A DNA stretch of 64,000 nucleotides, taken from positions 2,232,001 to 2,296,000 of the forward strand of contig NZ_CP049715.1 in assembly GCF_011082725.1 (NCBI RefSeq), given 5' to 3'. Below, piece by piece: positions 36,444-44,783 of this stretch. The stretch's first letter is position 1. Every line of letters begins with the position of its first letter. The DNA comes from Apibacter sp. B3706 (GTDB taxonomy: Bacteria; Bacteroidota; Bacteroidia; Flavobacteriales; Weeksellaceae). The notes beneath the pieces were generated by a model, which was given only the letters and a program-made list of their open reading frames with translations, had not been told where the DNA came from and made no database searches. Position numbers and translations under genes: made by a program.

Positions 36444-37355
36444 ATGGGTATTATACTACTATTTGTTCTATTTATATTATTTTTTTTAGGCGCGCCTATA
36501 TTTGTTGTAAAGCAACAAACATCAGTAATAATTGAAAGATTTGGAAAATTTAATTCCTCACGAAATGCTGGGATTAATTTTAAAGTTCCTTTCATAGATA
36601 AGATCGCAGGAAGAGTTAATTTAAAAATCCAGCAATTGGATGTAATGATTGAAACAAAAACAAAAGATAATGTATTTGTTCACCTTAAAGTTTCAGTCCA
36701 ATATCATGTAGTTCAAACAGCTGTGTATGATGCATTTTACAAATTACAAAATCCATACGAACAAATCACTTCTTATGTTTTTGATGTAGTACGTGCTGAA
36801 GTTCCTAAATTACGGTTAGATGATGTATTTGAAAGAAAAGATGACATAGCAATTGCTGTTAAAAGTGAATTGCAAGAAGCGATGCAGAGCTATGGGCACA
36901 GCATTGTAAAAGCCTTAGTTACAGATATAGATCCGGATGAGCAAGTTAAACAAGCAATGAATCGTATAAATTCAGCAGAAAGAGAAAAGGTTGCTGCAGA
37001 ATATGAAGCAGAAGCAGAGCGTATAAAAATTGTAGCTAAAGCCAAAGCAGAAGCAGAAAGTAAACAATTACAAGGAAAAGGTATTGCTGATCAAAGGAGA
37101 GAAATCGCACGAGGTTTAGAGGAATCAGTTAAAGTATTAAACGGAGTAAATATAAACTCACAAGAGGCCTCTTCTTTAATTGTAGTTACTCAACATTACG
37201 ATACATTAAGCTCGATAGGAGCCAGTTCTCGATCTAATTTAATATTGCTGCCCAATAATCCGAGTGCAGCAAGTGATATGTTAACTAATACAATCACTTC
37301 TTTTGTAGCTTCACAAAAAGTTAGCGATCAATTAAATGATAAACGATCCATGTAA
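36444..37355 (+). CDS. SPFH/Band 7 (stomatin-like) membrane protein
   Basis: A single N-terminal membrane helix (about 3-23) precedes an SPFH domain of about 200 residues (VKQQTSVIIERFGKFN, DNVFVHLKVSVQYHV, DVVRAEVPKLRLDDVFERKD), a helical coiled-coil rich in AEAE/KAKAEAES (about 180-215) and a C-terminal tail ending QLNDKRSM. Members oligomerise into membrane rings or scaffolds, and some regulate FtsH-type proteases. The 303-residue length fits stomatin-like proteins. The partner is not evident here. Confidence 0.9.
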   Translation: MGIILLFVLFILFFLGAPIFVVKQQTSVIIERFGKFNSSRNAGINFKVPFIDKIAGRVNLKIQQLDVMIETKTKDNVFVHLKVSVQYHVVQTAVYDAFYKLQNPYEQITSYVFDVVRAEVPKLRLDDVFERKDDIAIAVKSELQEAMQSYGHSIVKALVTDIDPDEQVKQAMNRINSAEREKVAAEYEAEAERIKIVAKAKAEAESKQLQGKGIADQRREIARGLEESVKVLNGVNINSQEASSLIVVTQHYDTLSSIGASSRSNLILLPNNPSAASDMLTNTITSFVASQKVSDQLNDKRSM

Positions 37356-37380
37356 TAAAATTAATTAAAGAATATAAAAA

Positions 37381-37410
37381 AGAGGCATTGATTTCCAATG
37401 CCTCTTTTTT
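37381..37410 (+). terminator. Terminator after the SPFH gene
   Basis: AGAGGCATTG and CAATGCCTCT pair with a short loop, followed by a T-run. It serves the plus-strand SPFH gene facing the minus-strand lipoprotein genes. Confidence 0.85.
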
Positions 37411-37440
37411 ATGAAAATATATTAGATATTTATCCAAAAA

Positions 37441-37800
37441 TTATTTTTTAGTGGCCTCCTTAATATCATTTTTAGAATCCTCAGCAGCATTTTTCACACC
37501 TTCTTTAGCGTTATTAGCTGTTTCTTTGATATTATGGTTTTGATCGTTTGCTTCGTCCTTAACTTTATCAACAGTCTTGTCTAAGCTTTCTTTAGCTTCA
37601 TGAGCTGTTTCTTTTATATGAGCGGTAGCAGAATCGGTAAAATTTCCAATTTTTTCACCTAAAGTCGCTGTATCTTTTGCAAGAGAATCAGCAGTTGAAC
37701 TAGAGGCATCTACATGATTAACTTGTTTTTTTTCACAAGCAATAAAAGAAATAGAAGTAATAGTAGCAATAGTTAAGATGTTTAAAATTGTTTTTCTCAT
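37441..37800 (-). CDS. Small charged lipoprotein, LEA/apolipophorin-like
   Basis: The 119-residue product has a signal peptide ending ISFIAC (Cys at about 22). The rest is highly hydrophilic and helical, rich in A, K, E, D, with imperfect repeats (HIKETAHEAKESLDKT and NIKETANNAKEGVKN) that resemble late-embryogenesis/YtxH-type amphipathic repeats. It is first of three minus-strand lipoprotein genes sharing the FIAC(E/D) lipobox pattern. Such proteins may be envelope-stress or desiccation related; the role here is unknown. Confidence 0.7.
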   Translation of the reverse strand: MRKTILNILTIATITSISFIACEKKQVNHVDASSSTADSLAKDTATLGEKIGNFTDSATAHIKETAHEAKESLDKTVDKVKDEANDQNHNIKETANNAKEGVKNAAEDSKNDIKEATKK

Positions 37801-37844
37801 AACGATAAATTTTTAAATGATTTTTTTTGAAATTTAATTTATTT

Positions 37845-38117
37845 TTAGTTGCTCTCATCTAATGCTGAGCTGGGAGCAATTTCTTGCTGAGGTTGAGCAT
37901 TCATGCCCGGGATAGCAGGATTGTTATTGTTCTTAAGGTTAGCAGAACTGTCTATAGGAGGAGCCGGCGCTATTTCTTGCTGAGGCTGAGCATTTAGTCC
38001 TTGCACGGAATTTATTTCATTAGTTTTATTTTTATGATTATTTTCACATGCAATGAAGGAGCTAGTTATACTAAGTAACGTGATGGCAGTAAATTTCAAA
38101 AAATTTTTATTCATCAC
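37845..38117 (-). CDS. Small lipoprotein with duplicated NAQPQQEIAP repeat
   Basis: A 90-residue product starting at either of two adjacent ATGs (38117, 38114). The signal peptide ends SFIAC (Cys at about 24). The mature part is low-complexity with two copies of NAQPQQEIAP spaced about 30 residues. It lies between two other small lipoprotein genes of similar lipobox. Function unknown. Confidence 0.7.
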   Translation of the reverse strand: MMNKNFLKFTAITLLSITSSFIACENNHKNKTNEINSVQGLNAQPQQEIAPAPPIDSSANLKNNNNPAIPGMNAQPQQEIAPSSALDESN

Positions 38118-38218
38118 TTAAGGTTTTTGTTAAGTTTTAAAAAAGTAAAAATTTACTTTCAGAAAAAAGGCTACAAAAAAGTTGTAACCTTTTGTGAATT
38201 TTGTTTAATTTAAACAAA

Positions 38219-38479
38219 TTATTTTGCTTTTTCAGCTTCCTCAGCTTTAGGAGCAGCAGCTTCTTCAGCTTTAGGAGCTTCAGCTTTAACTGTGTCTGTT
38301 GCAGGAGCTTGAGTTTGAGGAGCTTCTTCAACCGCAGTAGAATCAACAGCTGGAGCAGCAGTTGCAGTAGAATCAGTTGTAGCAGCAGCATCACTACTAG
38401 CTTGTTTTTTATCACATGCGATGAAAGAAGTTGTTGCAATAACAGTTACAGCTGCAATGTTTAAGATTAGTTTTTTCAT
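38219..38479 (-). CDS. Small Ala/Glu/Pro-rich lipoprotein
   Basis: An 86-residue product with a signal peptide ending TTSFIAC (Cys at about 22) and a mature sequence of almost only A, T, P, E, D, K, including KAEAPKAEEAAAPKAEEAEK. Several shadow frames overlap it because of the repetitive GCT-rich codons; this frame is chosen because it has a lipoprotein signal and the promoter at 38521-38551. Third of the lipoprotein cluster. Function unknown. Confidence 0.72.
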   Translation of the reverse strand: MKKLILNIAAVTVIATTSFIACDKKQASSDAAATTDSTATAAPAVDSTAVEEAPQTQAPATDTVKAEAPKAEEAAAPKAEEAEKAK

Positions 38480-38520
38480 TTTTTAGTTTTTTTAATTATA
38501 TATAATTTAAATTAGAGAAA

Positions 38521-38551
38521 CAAATATAGGAGAGTTAAACTTTGTTGCAAG
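38521..38551 (-). promoter_or_regulatory. Bacteroidota promoter for the small lipoprotein gene
   Basis: On the minus strand CTTG (38548-38551) is followed after 19 bases by TATATTTG (38521-38528), one mismatch from TTTG-N19-TAnnTTTG, and about 40 bases ahead of the start at 38479. Confidence 0.65.
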
Positions 38552-38643
38552 ATTCAAATGCTTGTAATATTTTTGTAAAAACTGTTTTTTGGATTTTACA
38601 AAAAATATATACTGATTATCAGTGTGTTAAAATTATTTTACAA

Positions 38644-39771
38644 ATGAAGGGTCAGGAAAAAATACTTTTTGAGCAATTAAAAAAGGAGGTTACCCAAACC
38701 TTTTTAGAAGATTTTCCTACCTTAAATCCTGACATTTCAAAATGGAAAGGATTAGACATTATATATTTTCAAGAACATTTAAGACAGAAAGTTAGAGGAA
38801 ACGTTAGCGAAAAATGGTTCTATACCTATTTTAAATCTTCATTTGAAAAATTACCCAGAATTGATATGCTCAATTTATTAACTCAATATTGTGGATATAA
38901 GAGAGGATGGACAGAATTTCAGGAAAAATATCAATCTAAAATATCTCAAGACAATCTAACTTCACATGTGACGAATGAGCCATTGATAAACAAAACCGTT
39001 GGCGATGATAAAAAAAAATTTTTAGAAAATGTAGAGGTAAAAACTAATGGTTATGATGATGAAACTATACAAACAGAATCTTTAGGCATAAATGTATCTA
39101 AAAATAAAAATCATTCGTTTGGCATTAAAAAATTAATATATATACTGTTAGGATTGATCACATTATTAGTTGTAGTTTTTTCAGTAGATAAATATTACGA
39201 ATATAGAAATACCTTCAAGTTTTGTTTTTATGATGCCGATAGAAGCTCTTTAATAAAATCCAAATTAGAAATAATTATCCAAAAAAATGGAGTATCTCCT
39301 GAATATTATACTGTTACTAACGGTTGTTTTACCTATCGATCATCAACAGACACTCTCAAAATGACTATTAGCTCACCGATGTATAAAAAGGAATCTTTTG
39401 TAGTCGGACTTAAAGAAATAAGAGATAAGGGAGAAGAGAATAATAGAAACTTCAAATTGAGACCTGATGATTATGCTATCATGTTATATTATTATTCAAC
39501 AGGTGTAAACGATGCAGATGAAAATAAAAAATCGCAATTAATAAAACAAAGAAAAGAAGAATTAAATAAACTAATCGCTGATGATGCACTTATTTATCAA
39601 GTATACGATAATGAATTATTTGGTGTTGAAGTGCTGGATAAGAAAAAATACATTGACTTTATGACTACTCCTACTACCTCACTCAAAAATTATATTCTGA
39701 TTAACAGTCAGATTAATAAGAACAAAAAAATAGATTTAATTAAATTCAAAATACAAAAAAATGAAAAATAA
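38644..39771 (+). CDS. Hypothetical single-pass membrane protein with flavobacterial N-terminal domain
   Basis: The frame opens at a TTG (38542), but the ATG at 38644 begins the conserved part, giving 375 residues. An N-terminal helical domain (about 1-105) has FQEHLRQKVRGNVSEKWFYT and LPRIDMLNLLTQYCGYKRGW. A charged linker leads to one membrane helix (LIYILLGLITLLVVVFSV, about 165-182), then a beta-rich C-terminal part. The N-terminal pattern recurs, from my memory of the group, in several flavobacterial hypothetical proteins. It overlaps the next gene by 11 bases. I do not know its function; a signalling role would be inference. Confidence 0.7.
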   Translation: MKGQEKILFEQLKKEVTQTFLEDFPTLNPDISKWKGLDIIYFQEHLRQKVRGNVSEKWFYTYFKSSFEKLPRIDMLNLLTQYCGYKRGWTEFQEKYQSKISQDNLTSHVTNEPLINKTVGDDKKKFLENVEVKTNGYDDETIQTESLGINVSKNKNHSFGIKKLIYILLGLITLLVVVFSVDKYYEYRNTFKFCFYDADRSSLIKSKLEIIIQKNGVSPEYYTVTNGCFTYRSSTDTLKMTISSPMYKKESFVVGLKEIRDKGEENNRNFKLRPDDYAIMLYYYSTGVNDADENKKSQLIKQRKEELNKLIADDALIYQVYDNELFGVEVLDKKKYIDFMTTPTTSLKNYILINSQINKNKKIDLIKFKIQKNEK

Positions 39772-40324
39772 GCATATAATTCAAATTATTATAGTTTTTC
39801 TGATAATAGGTTTTGTAGCTTGTAAGAAGGAAAAGTATTACGAAGGAGAAAAAGATCCCATTAAAATAAAAGAATATAACAACAAAAATTATTATGCTTC
39901 TGAAAAAATGGATTCATTGGCAGTAATATCACATATAACAGAACAAAAGTTACAAGAAGTTTATGATTTAGCTATTTTAGCAACCGAAAATAAATCAAAC
40001 AAAGATATTGATACTCTTATAGTTTCACAATTAAAAGGATATTTTCCTAAAAAAGACACGGTGTATGTGAGTAAAATTGTGAATAATTTGGATTCTTTAA
40101 AGGTAAAATATGTTACAATTGAACTTGAAAAGAAAAAATCAGATACCACTACTATTCTAAATGATTCAATAGGAGTAGTACATTATAAGGTTCATTATTA
40201 TAATAATAAGAAAAAATATTTCTCTACTCAGAGATCCCAAGCAAATTATATTTTAAAAAAGAATCCGGAAAAATTTAAATCGGAATTTAAATTTTACTTT
40301 ACCTCAATTGGAAAAACCGAATAA
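39761..40324 (+). CDS. Hypothetical lipoprotein
   Basis: A 187-residue product starting inside the previous gene by 11 bases. It has a signal peptide with lipobox FVAC (Cys at about 21) and no recognised domain; the mature part is rich in lysine, tyrosine and asparagine. The overlap points to co-expression with the membrane protein before it. Its last 31 bases overlap the 3' end of the convergent cyclo-ligase gene. Function unknown. Confidence 0.65.
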   Translation: MKNKHIIQIIIVFLIIGFVACKKEKYYEGEKDPIKIKEYNNKNYYASEKMDSLAVISHITEQKLQEVYDLAILATENKSNKDIDTLIVSQLKGYFPKKDTVYVSKIVNNLDSLKVKYVTIELEKKKSDTTTILNDSIGVVHYKVHYYNNKKKYFSTQRSQANYILKKNPEKFKSEFKFYFTSIGKTE

Positions 40325-40863
40325 TAATTGGGAGTTATAATATAATCCAAAGGTATATCCGATCTTGAAATATCGTTAATTGAATCCAAGGGTTCAAAAA
40401 AAGAAAGTCCAACTTTAGTAGAAGAAAGGTGGTTTTTAAGGAAGTTGTCATAATATCCTTTACCATATCCTACGCGGTTTCCTAAAATATCATAAGCCAA
40501 TAAAGGAGTAAATATGCAATCTATATTCTTAATTTGTATATTATCTTGATCTGTCGGTTCAGGGATTCCCCACAAATTTTTTTCAAGTTTAGTTTCAGGA
40601 GTAAGTTCAAAATGTAATAAAGAATTATGATGGACTTTGGAGCAATAAACCTTTTTTTGATTAGCCCACAAATAATTTAGTATGAAAGAAGTATCAACCT
40701 CCTTTTTGTCAGAAATGGTTAAGAAAATATGGTAAGAATTGTAGTCGGACAAAATGGATTTTTTCCACTGTAAAAAAATTTGCTCAGATTTAGATAATAC
40801 CTGCTTTTTCGTAAGCAAAGATCTTAACATTAGAAAATTCTTACGAGCCTCTTTTTTTAACAT
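40294..40863 (-). CDS. 5-formyltetrahydrofolate cyclo-ligase
   Basis: Converts 5-formyl-THF to 5,10-methenyl-THF with ATP. The 189-residue protein carries the family hallmark YGKGYYDNFL with the glycine-rich loop before it (GNRVGYGKGY), an N-terminal basic region (KKEARKNFLMLRSLL) and the LWGIPEPTD motif. It is the last gene of a minus-strand run with a ferredoxin and a U32-family protein and starts 3 bases after the ferredoxin stop. Confidence 0.92.
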   Translation of the reverse strand: MLKKEARKNFLMLRSLLTKKQVLSKSEQIFLQWKKSILSDYNSYHIFLTISDKKEVDTSFILNYLWANQKKVYCSKVHHNSLLHFELTPETKLEKNLWGIPEPTDQDNIQIKNIDCIFTPLLAYDILGNRVGYGKGYYDNFLKNHLSSTKVGLSFFEPLDSINDISRSDIPLDYIITPNYYSVFPIEVK

Positions 40864-40866
40864 GAA

Positions 40867-41097
40867 TCATATTTTTTTTACAGAAATAATTTTAACAGGA
40901 CAGGCTTTAGCCGCTTTATCTGCAGCCTCAAAACAATTGTTATCAGGATTTTTTAAAGTGAAAAAACCCTTTTTTTCAGTAGACCTTAGTAAAACAGATT
41001 TTCCATCTTTTTTAGACATGCGGAAATTTTCAGGATCAAACTCCGAACAATAATTGCATCCTATGCATTTATCTCTTTGCAATGTAATGATTACCAT
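40867..41097 (-). CDS. Ferredoxin, single [4Fe-4S] cluster
   Basis: A 76-residue ferredoxin. C11, C14 and C17 (CIGCNYC) and C66 (KACPVKI) are the likely ligands of one [4Fe-4S] cluster; an extra cysteine, C55, is present. It is encoded 23 bases after a U32-family gene and just before the cyclo-ligase, suggesting it supplies electrons to, or is made with, the tRNA hydroxylation protein. The pairing is seen; the electron-transfer role is inferred. Confidence 0.9.
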   Translation of the reverse strand: MVIITLQRDKCIGCNYCSEFDPENFRMSKKDGKSVLLRSTEKKGFFTLKNPDNNCFEAADKAAKACPVKIISVKKI

Positions 41098-41120
41098 ATT
41101 TTAATTAAAAATTCGAAAAT

Positions 41121-42362
41121 CTACGCTTTAACAACTTTATATAATTTATCGGACGGACGTATTTTAAAACCAATAGGTAAAGTAAGTATATCTCCCTTTT
41201 TAGCTTCCTGAGCGGGTATATCATCGACCATCATCGAAGAAACTTCAGCTTCTTGTGAACCGGTAGTAGGTCCCTGAATTAATATTTTATCACCAACATT
41301 TAAACTATAAGCCTCAATCTCAAATTCACCAATTTTAGTTTTCGGGTAAAAATGTCGACCTTTTCCAATATAAACCTTTTTTTGTGTAGCATTAGATCCC
41401 GGATTATCAGACCATTCCCCTAATTTTTGCCCAAGATAATAACCGCTCCAAAATCCTCGGTTATAAACAGTTTCTAACTTTTTCATCCATTCGGCTACTG
41501 CTTCTTTAGTAAAAGATCCGGAAGCAATGGCATCAATGGCTTCACGATAGCATTTAGTTACAGTAGCTACGTATTCCGGCGCCCTTCCTCTACCTTCTAT
41601 TTTCAATACTTTTACCCCGGAATCAATAACTTGATCAAGAAAATCAATTGTACATAAATCTTTAGGGGACATCATATATTCATTATCGATTTCAATCTCA
41701 AAACCGGATTCTTGATCGATAACGGTGTATTTTTTTCTGCAATTTTGCTTACAAGCTCCTCGATTAGCAGAAGAATTATGAGAATGTAGACTCAAATAAC
41801 ATTTCCCCGATACAGCCATGCACAAAGCGCCATGTCCAAAAATTTCAATTTCAACTAATTTTCCACCCGGGCCTTTAATTTGTTCTTTATTAATTTGAGA
41901 AGTGATCTTTTTAACTTGACTTAAGCTCAATTCTCTGCTTAAAACCATAGTATCGGCAAATAAAGAATAAAATTTTACCGTTTCAATGTTGGTAATATTT
42001 ATTTGGGTTGAAATATGAACTTCCATTCCAATTTGTCTCGCATAAGCAATAACCGCTTGATCCATGGCAATAACTGCTGTTATGGAAGCAGATTTTGCTC
42101 GATCCAAGACAGTTTTTATTATGGATAAATCGTGATCATAAATAATTGTGTTCAAGGTCAAGTAGGTTCGTACCCCTTTTTGAGAACATCTTTTGGAAAT
42201 TTCTTCCAAATCGTCTAAAGTAAAATTAACAGATGAACGCGCACGCATATTTAATTGCTCGACTCCAAAATAAATTGAATCTGCACCATTATCCAAAGCT
42301 GCTTGCAATGATTCAAAATTACCTGCCGGACACATCAATTCTATCTTTCCACTTTCTGTCAT
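41121..42362 (-). CDS. trhP: U32 family protein, TrhP-like tRNA U34 hydroxylation factor
   Basis: The 413-residue protein fits the U32 family, once called peptidases and now linked to RNA hydroxylation. The signature FGHGALCMAVSGKCYLSLHS, with further cysteines in RGACKQNCRK, offers four Cys for an iron-sulfur cluster. The N-terminus KIELMCPAGNFESLQAAL is typical of TrhP/YegQ. In E. coli TrhP makes 5-hydroxyuridine at tRNA position 34 using prephenate. The ferredoxin directly downstream supports a redox role. RlhA-type activity on 23S rRNA is an alternative. Confidence 0.85.
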   Translation of the reverse strand: MTESGKIELMCPAGNFESLQAALDNGADSIYFGVEQLNMRARSSVNFTLDDLEEISKRCSQKGVRTYLTLNTIIYDHDLSIIKTVLDRAKSASITAVIAMDQAVIAYARQIGMEVHISTQINITNIETVKFYSLFADTMVLSRELSLSQVKKITSQINKEQIKGPGGKLVEIEIFGHGALCMAVSGKCYLSLHSHNSSANRGACKQNCRKKYTVIDQESGFEIEIDNEYMMSPKDLCTIDFLDQVIDSGVKVLKIEGRGRAPEYVATVTKCYREAIDAIASGSFTKEAVAEWMKKLETVYNRGFWSGYYLGQKLGEWSDNPGSNATQKKVYIGKGRHFYPKTKIGEFEIEAYSLNVGDKILIQGPTTGSQEAEVSSMMVDDIPAQEAKKGDILTLPIGFKIRPSDKLYKVVKA

Positions 42363-42522
42363 TACTGAATTAAAATTTTACGCAAAAATAATAAATATAA
42401 CCTATATAAAAAGAAGCCTTTATTTAGGTTGGTAAACCATGATTAAAACCTTTCAATATTTCCCAGTTAATTTTAGCCTGTTAAATATTTATTAACGCAT
42501 AATATCATCTTAGAGAAAACCG

Positions 42523-42530
42523 TATCTTTG
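42523..42530 (+). promoter_or_regulatory. Probable -7 box of yidD-lgt
   Basis: TATCTTTG matches TAnnTTTG, 16 bases upstream of the yidD ATG. The -33 box is weak. Confidence 0.45.
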
Positions 42531-42546
42531 TAAAGAAATTGATATA

Positions 42547-42786
42547 ATGATAAGGAAAATAGCAATATTCCCACTAGTTGTATTAATACGCTTTTATCAG
42601 ATCGCTATATCTCCTTGGATGGGAAATAATTGCAGGTTTACTCCCACCTGTTCCGCATATATGTTGGAAGCATTAAAAATTCATGGACTGTTCTATGGAT
42701 TTTGGTTGGGAAGTAAACGTATTTTTCGTTGTCATCCTTGGGGAGGAGAGGGGTACGATCCGGTGCCACATAAAAAACATAATTAA
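42547..42786 (+). CDS. yidD: Membrane protein insertion efficiency factor YidD
   Basis: A 79-residue accessory factor for inner-membrane protein insertion. It shows the family core [19 protein letters not shown] and [15 protein letters not shown]. In many genomes it is between rnpA and yidC; here it sits 6 bases ahead of lgt, while rnpA is at 54229. The length is normal. Confidence 0.95.
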   Translation: MIRKIAIFPLVVLIRFYQIAISPWMGNNCRFTPTCSAYMLEALKIHGLFYGFWLGSKRIFRCHPWGGEGYDPVPHKKHN

Positions 42787-42792
42787 AACTAG

Positions 42793-43647
42793 ATGAATCA
42801 ACTTTTATATATTACTTGGGATCCGAGTTTAGGTATACATATAGGCAGCTTTACCTTAAGATACTACAGCTTGATGTATGTTATTGCTTTTGGCTTAGGT
42901 TTTTATCTCATGGAATTTATTTTTAAAAAAGATAAGGAAGATAAAAAATTATTAGATCCCTTGTTCATCTATATGTTTTTGGCCGTAATAATTGGAGCTA
43001 GATTGGGGCATGTGCTTTTTTATCAAAAACAATTATTTATACAAGATCCATTAGCAGTTTTCTTACCCATACGAACTAAACCTCATTTTGAATTTACAGG
43101 CTATTCAGGATTAGCCAGTCATGGAGCTGCTATAGGAATTCTAATTTCTTTATATCTATTTACAAGAAAATATTTAAAACGAACTTTTTATTGGATATTA
43201 GACAGAATAGTTATTCCGGTTTCCATAGGAGGAATGTTTATACGTTTTGGAAATTTTTTTAATTCGGAAATTATTGGAAAGCCTTCTTCACTTCCATGGG
43301 CTGTACTTTTTATTCAACAGGATACCGATGAATACGGAAGTATTGTTCCACGCCATCCCTCTCAATTATATGAAGCCTTTGGCTATTTACTTTTGTTTAT
43401 ATCCCTTATGTTTATCTATTTAAAAACCGATAAAAAGAAATATTCGGGTTGGATATTTGGATATTTTTTAATTGTACTTTTCGGTATCAGGTTTATCGTA
43501 GAATTTTTTAAGGAACCACAGGGAGAAGAATATATTAATTGGCTGGGATTAAATACCGGACAATGGTTAAGTGTACCCTTTATTATCGCAGGAATTTGCA
43601 TACTAGTTACCGCAAAAAATAGGATTTATACATCAAAAGCAATATAA
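42793..43647 (+). CDS. lgt: Prolipoprotein diacylglyceryl transferase
   Basis: First enzyme of lipoprotein maturation, transferring diacylglycerol to the lipobox cysteine. The 284-residue protein has about seven membrane segments, the catalytic region ARLGHVLFYQ, the SGLASHGAAIGIL segment, RFGNFFNSEIIG and the HPSQLYEAFGYLLLF motif. The many lipoproteins in this window depend on this step. It is followed 1 base later by the glutaminyl-cyclase gene, so they are co-transcribed. Confidence 0.97.
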   Translation: MNQLLYITWDPSLGIHIGSFTLRYYSLMYVIAFGLGFYLMEFIFKKDKEDKKLLDPLFIYMFLAVIIGARLGHVLFYQKQLFIQDPLAVFLPIRTKPHFEFTGYSGLASHGAAIGILISLYLFTRKYLKRTFYWILDRIVIPVSIGGMFIRFGNFFNSEIIGKPSSLPWAVLFIQQDTDEYGSIVPRHPSQLYEAFGYLLLFISLMFIYLKTDKKKYSGWIFGYFLIVLFGIRFIVEFFKEPQGEEYINWLGLNTGQWLSVPFIIAGICILVTAKNRIYTSKAI

Positions 43648-43648
43648 A

Positions 43649-44683
43649 ATGAAAAATCTAATAACAAAACTAATACTATGTTTGCTGATTGTTATAAGTA
43701 TAGTGGGTTGTAAAGATCCTAAGAATATAAGTATTAGTACCAATTTCGATAAATTAGATGATAAACCCTTACACATAGGAGATAAATTACCTTTAGAATT
43801 TAATACACAAGATGGAATTATTGATTCGTATAGTATTAAATTGAATGATCAAACATACGATAAAAAAAATATTACTTTAAATGAATCCAATGCTAAGTTG
43901 GGAACAAATTATATAGTACTCACAATCAATTATAATGGAAAATATAAAAAAGAAATTGATGCAACTTTTACCGTGTTTCCAAACGAAAAAGAAAAGGATC
44001 TACATTATAAATTGATTCAAGAATTTCCGCACAATCCTGAATTATTTACACAAGGATTTACCTATAAAGACGGATGGATTACGGAAAGTTCAGGACTTTA
44101 TGGGAAATCATTATTAGTTAAATATAAATTAGGTTCAACTTCTTACTCTCAAAGCGTTAAAATAGACCCTAAATTTTTCGCAGAAGGGTTTGCCTTGCTA
44201 AATGAGAAATTATATTTACTTACTTGGAGAGAAAAAAAAGGATTCATTTACAATGCATCAGATTTTAAACTTTTAAAAGAATTCAACTATCCGGGTACTT
44301 TATATGAAGGTTGGGGAGCAACAACCATAGGAGATGAAATGGTTGTTTCTGACGGGTCTTCTGAATTAAAGTTTTATGATAAAGATTTTAATTTAAAAAA
44401 GAGTATTTCAGTGATTGGTTATGAAAATATTTATTCTAGGATTAATGAATTGGAGTACGCTAACGGATATATTTATGCCAATGTTTTCGATGAACCAATC
44501 ATTTTAAAAATTGATCCTAGTACAGGAATTGTGGTTGCTAAAGCAGATTTTTCGGATTTAGTTAAAATGAACCAAACCAATGAGGAGGCTGTTTTGAATG
44601 GGATTGCCTATGTTGATGGAGATACTTTCTTAATTACTGGAAAACTATGGTCTAAAATTTATAAAGTTGAATTTACGAAGTAA
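43649..44683 (+). CDS. Glutaminyl-peptide cyclotransferase, lipoprotein
   Basis: Forms N-terminal pyroglutamate on exported proteins. The 344-residue product has a signal peptide with lipobox IVGC (Cys about 21), a first beta domain (about 25-110) and the plant-type glutaminyl cyclase propeller with FTQGFTYKDGWITESSGLYG, YPGTLYEGWGATTIGDE and the C-terminal NGIAYVDGDTFLITGKLW. It is joined to lgt by a 1-base spacer. In Bacteroidota this enzyme often processes proteins after signal peptidase I cleavage before glutamine. Confidence 0.9.
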   Translation: MKNLITKLILCLLIVISIVGCKDPKNISISTNFDKLDDKPLHIGDKLPLEFNTQDGIIDSYSIKLNDQTYDKKNITLNESNAKLGTNYIVLTINYNGKYKKEIDATFTVFPNEKEKDLHYKLIQEFPHNPELFTQGFTYKDGWITESSGLYGKSLLVKYKLGSTSYSQSVKIDPKFFAEGFALLNEKLYLLTWREKKGFIYNASDFKLLKEFNYPGTLYEGWGATTIGDEMVVSDGSSELKFYDKDFNLKKSISVIGYENIYSRINELEYANGYIYANVFDEPIILKIDPSTGIVVAKADFSDLVKMNQTNEEAVLNGIAYVDGDTFLITGKLWSKIYKVEFTK

Positions 44684-44783
44684 GTAAAATGATTTTTCTA
44701 GTGAATCGTGATTATAGCTAAAATATAATTTTAGAAAAAAAACACCATTTCCATTCTCTATATACATTAACTTAAGGGATCGT

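Noticed and set aside
38137-38464. Alternative frames on both strands over the 86-residue lipoprotein
   Set aside because: They arise from GCT-rich repetitive codons of the lipoprotein gene and give leucine/lysine or serine/arginine low-complexity products without signal peptide.
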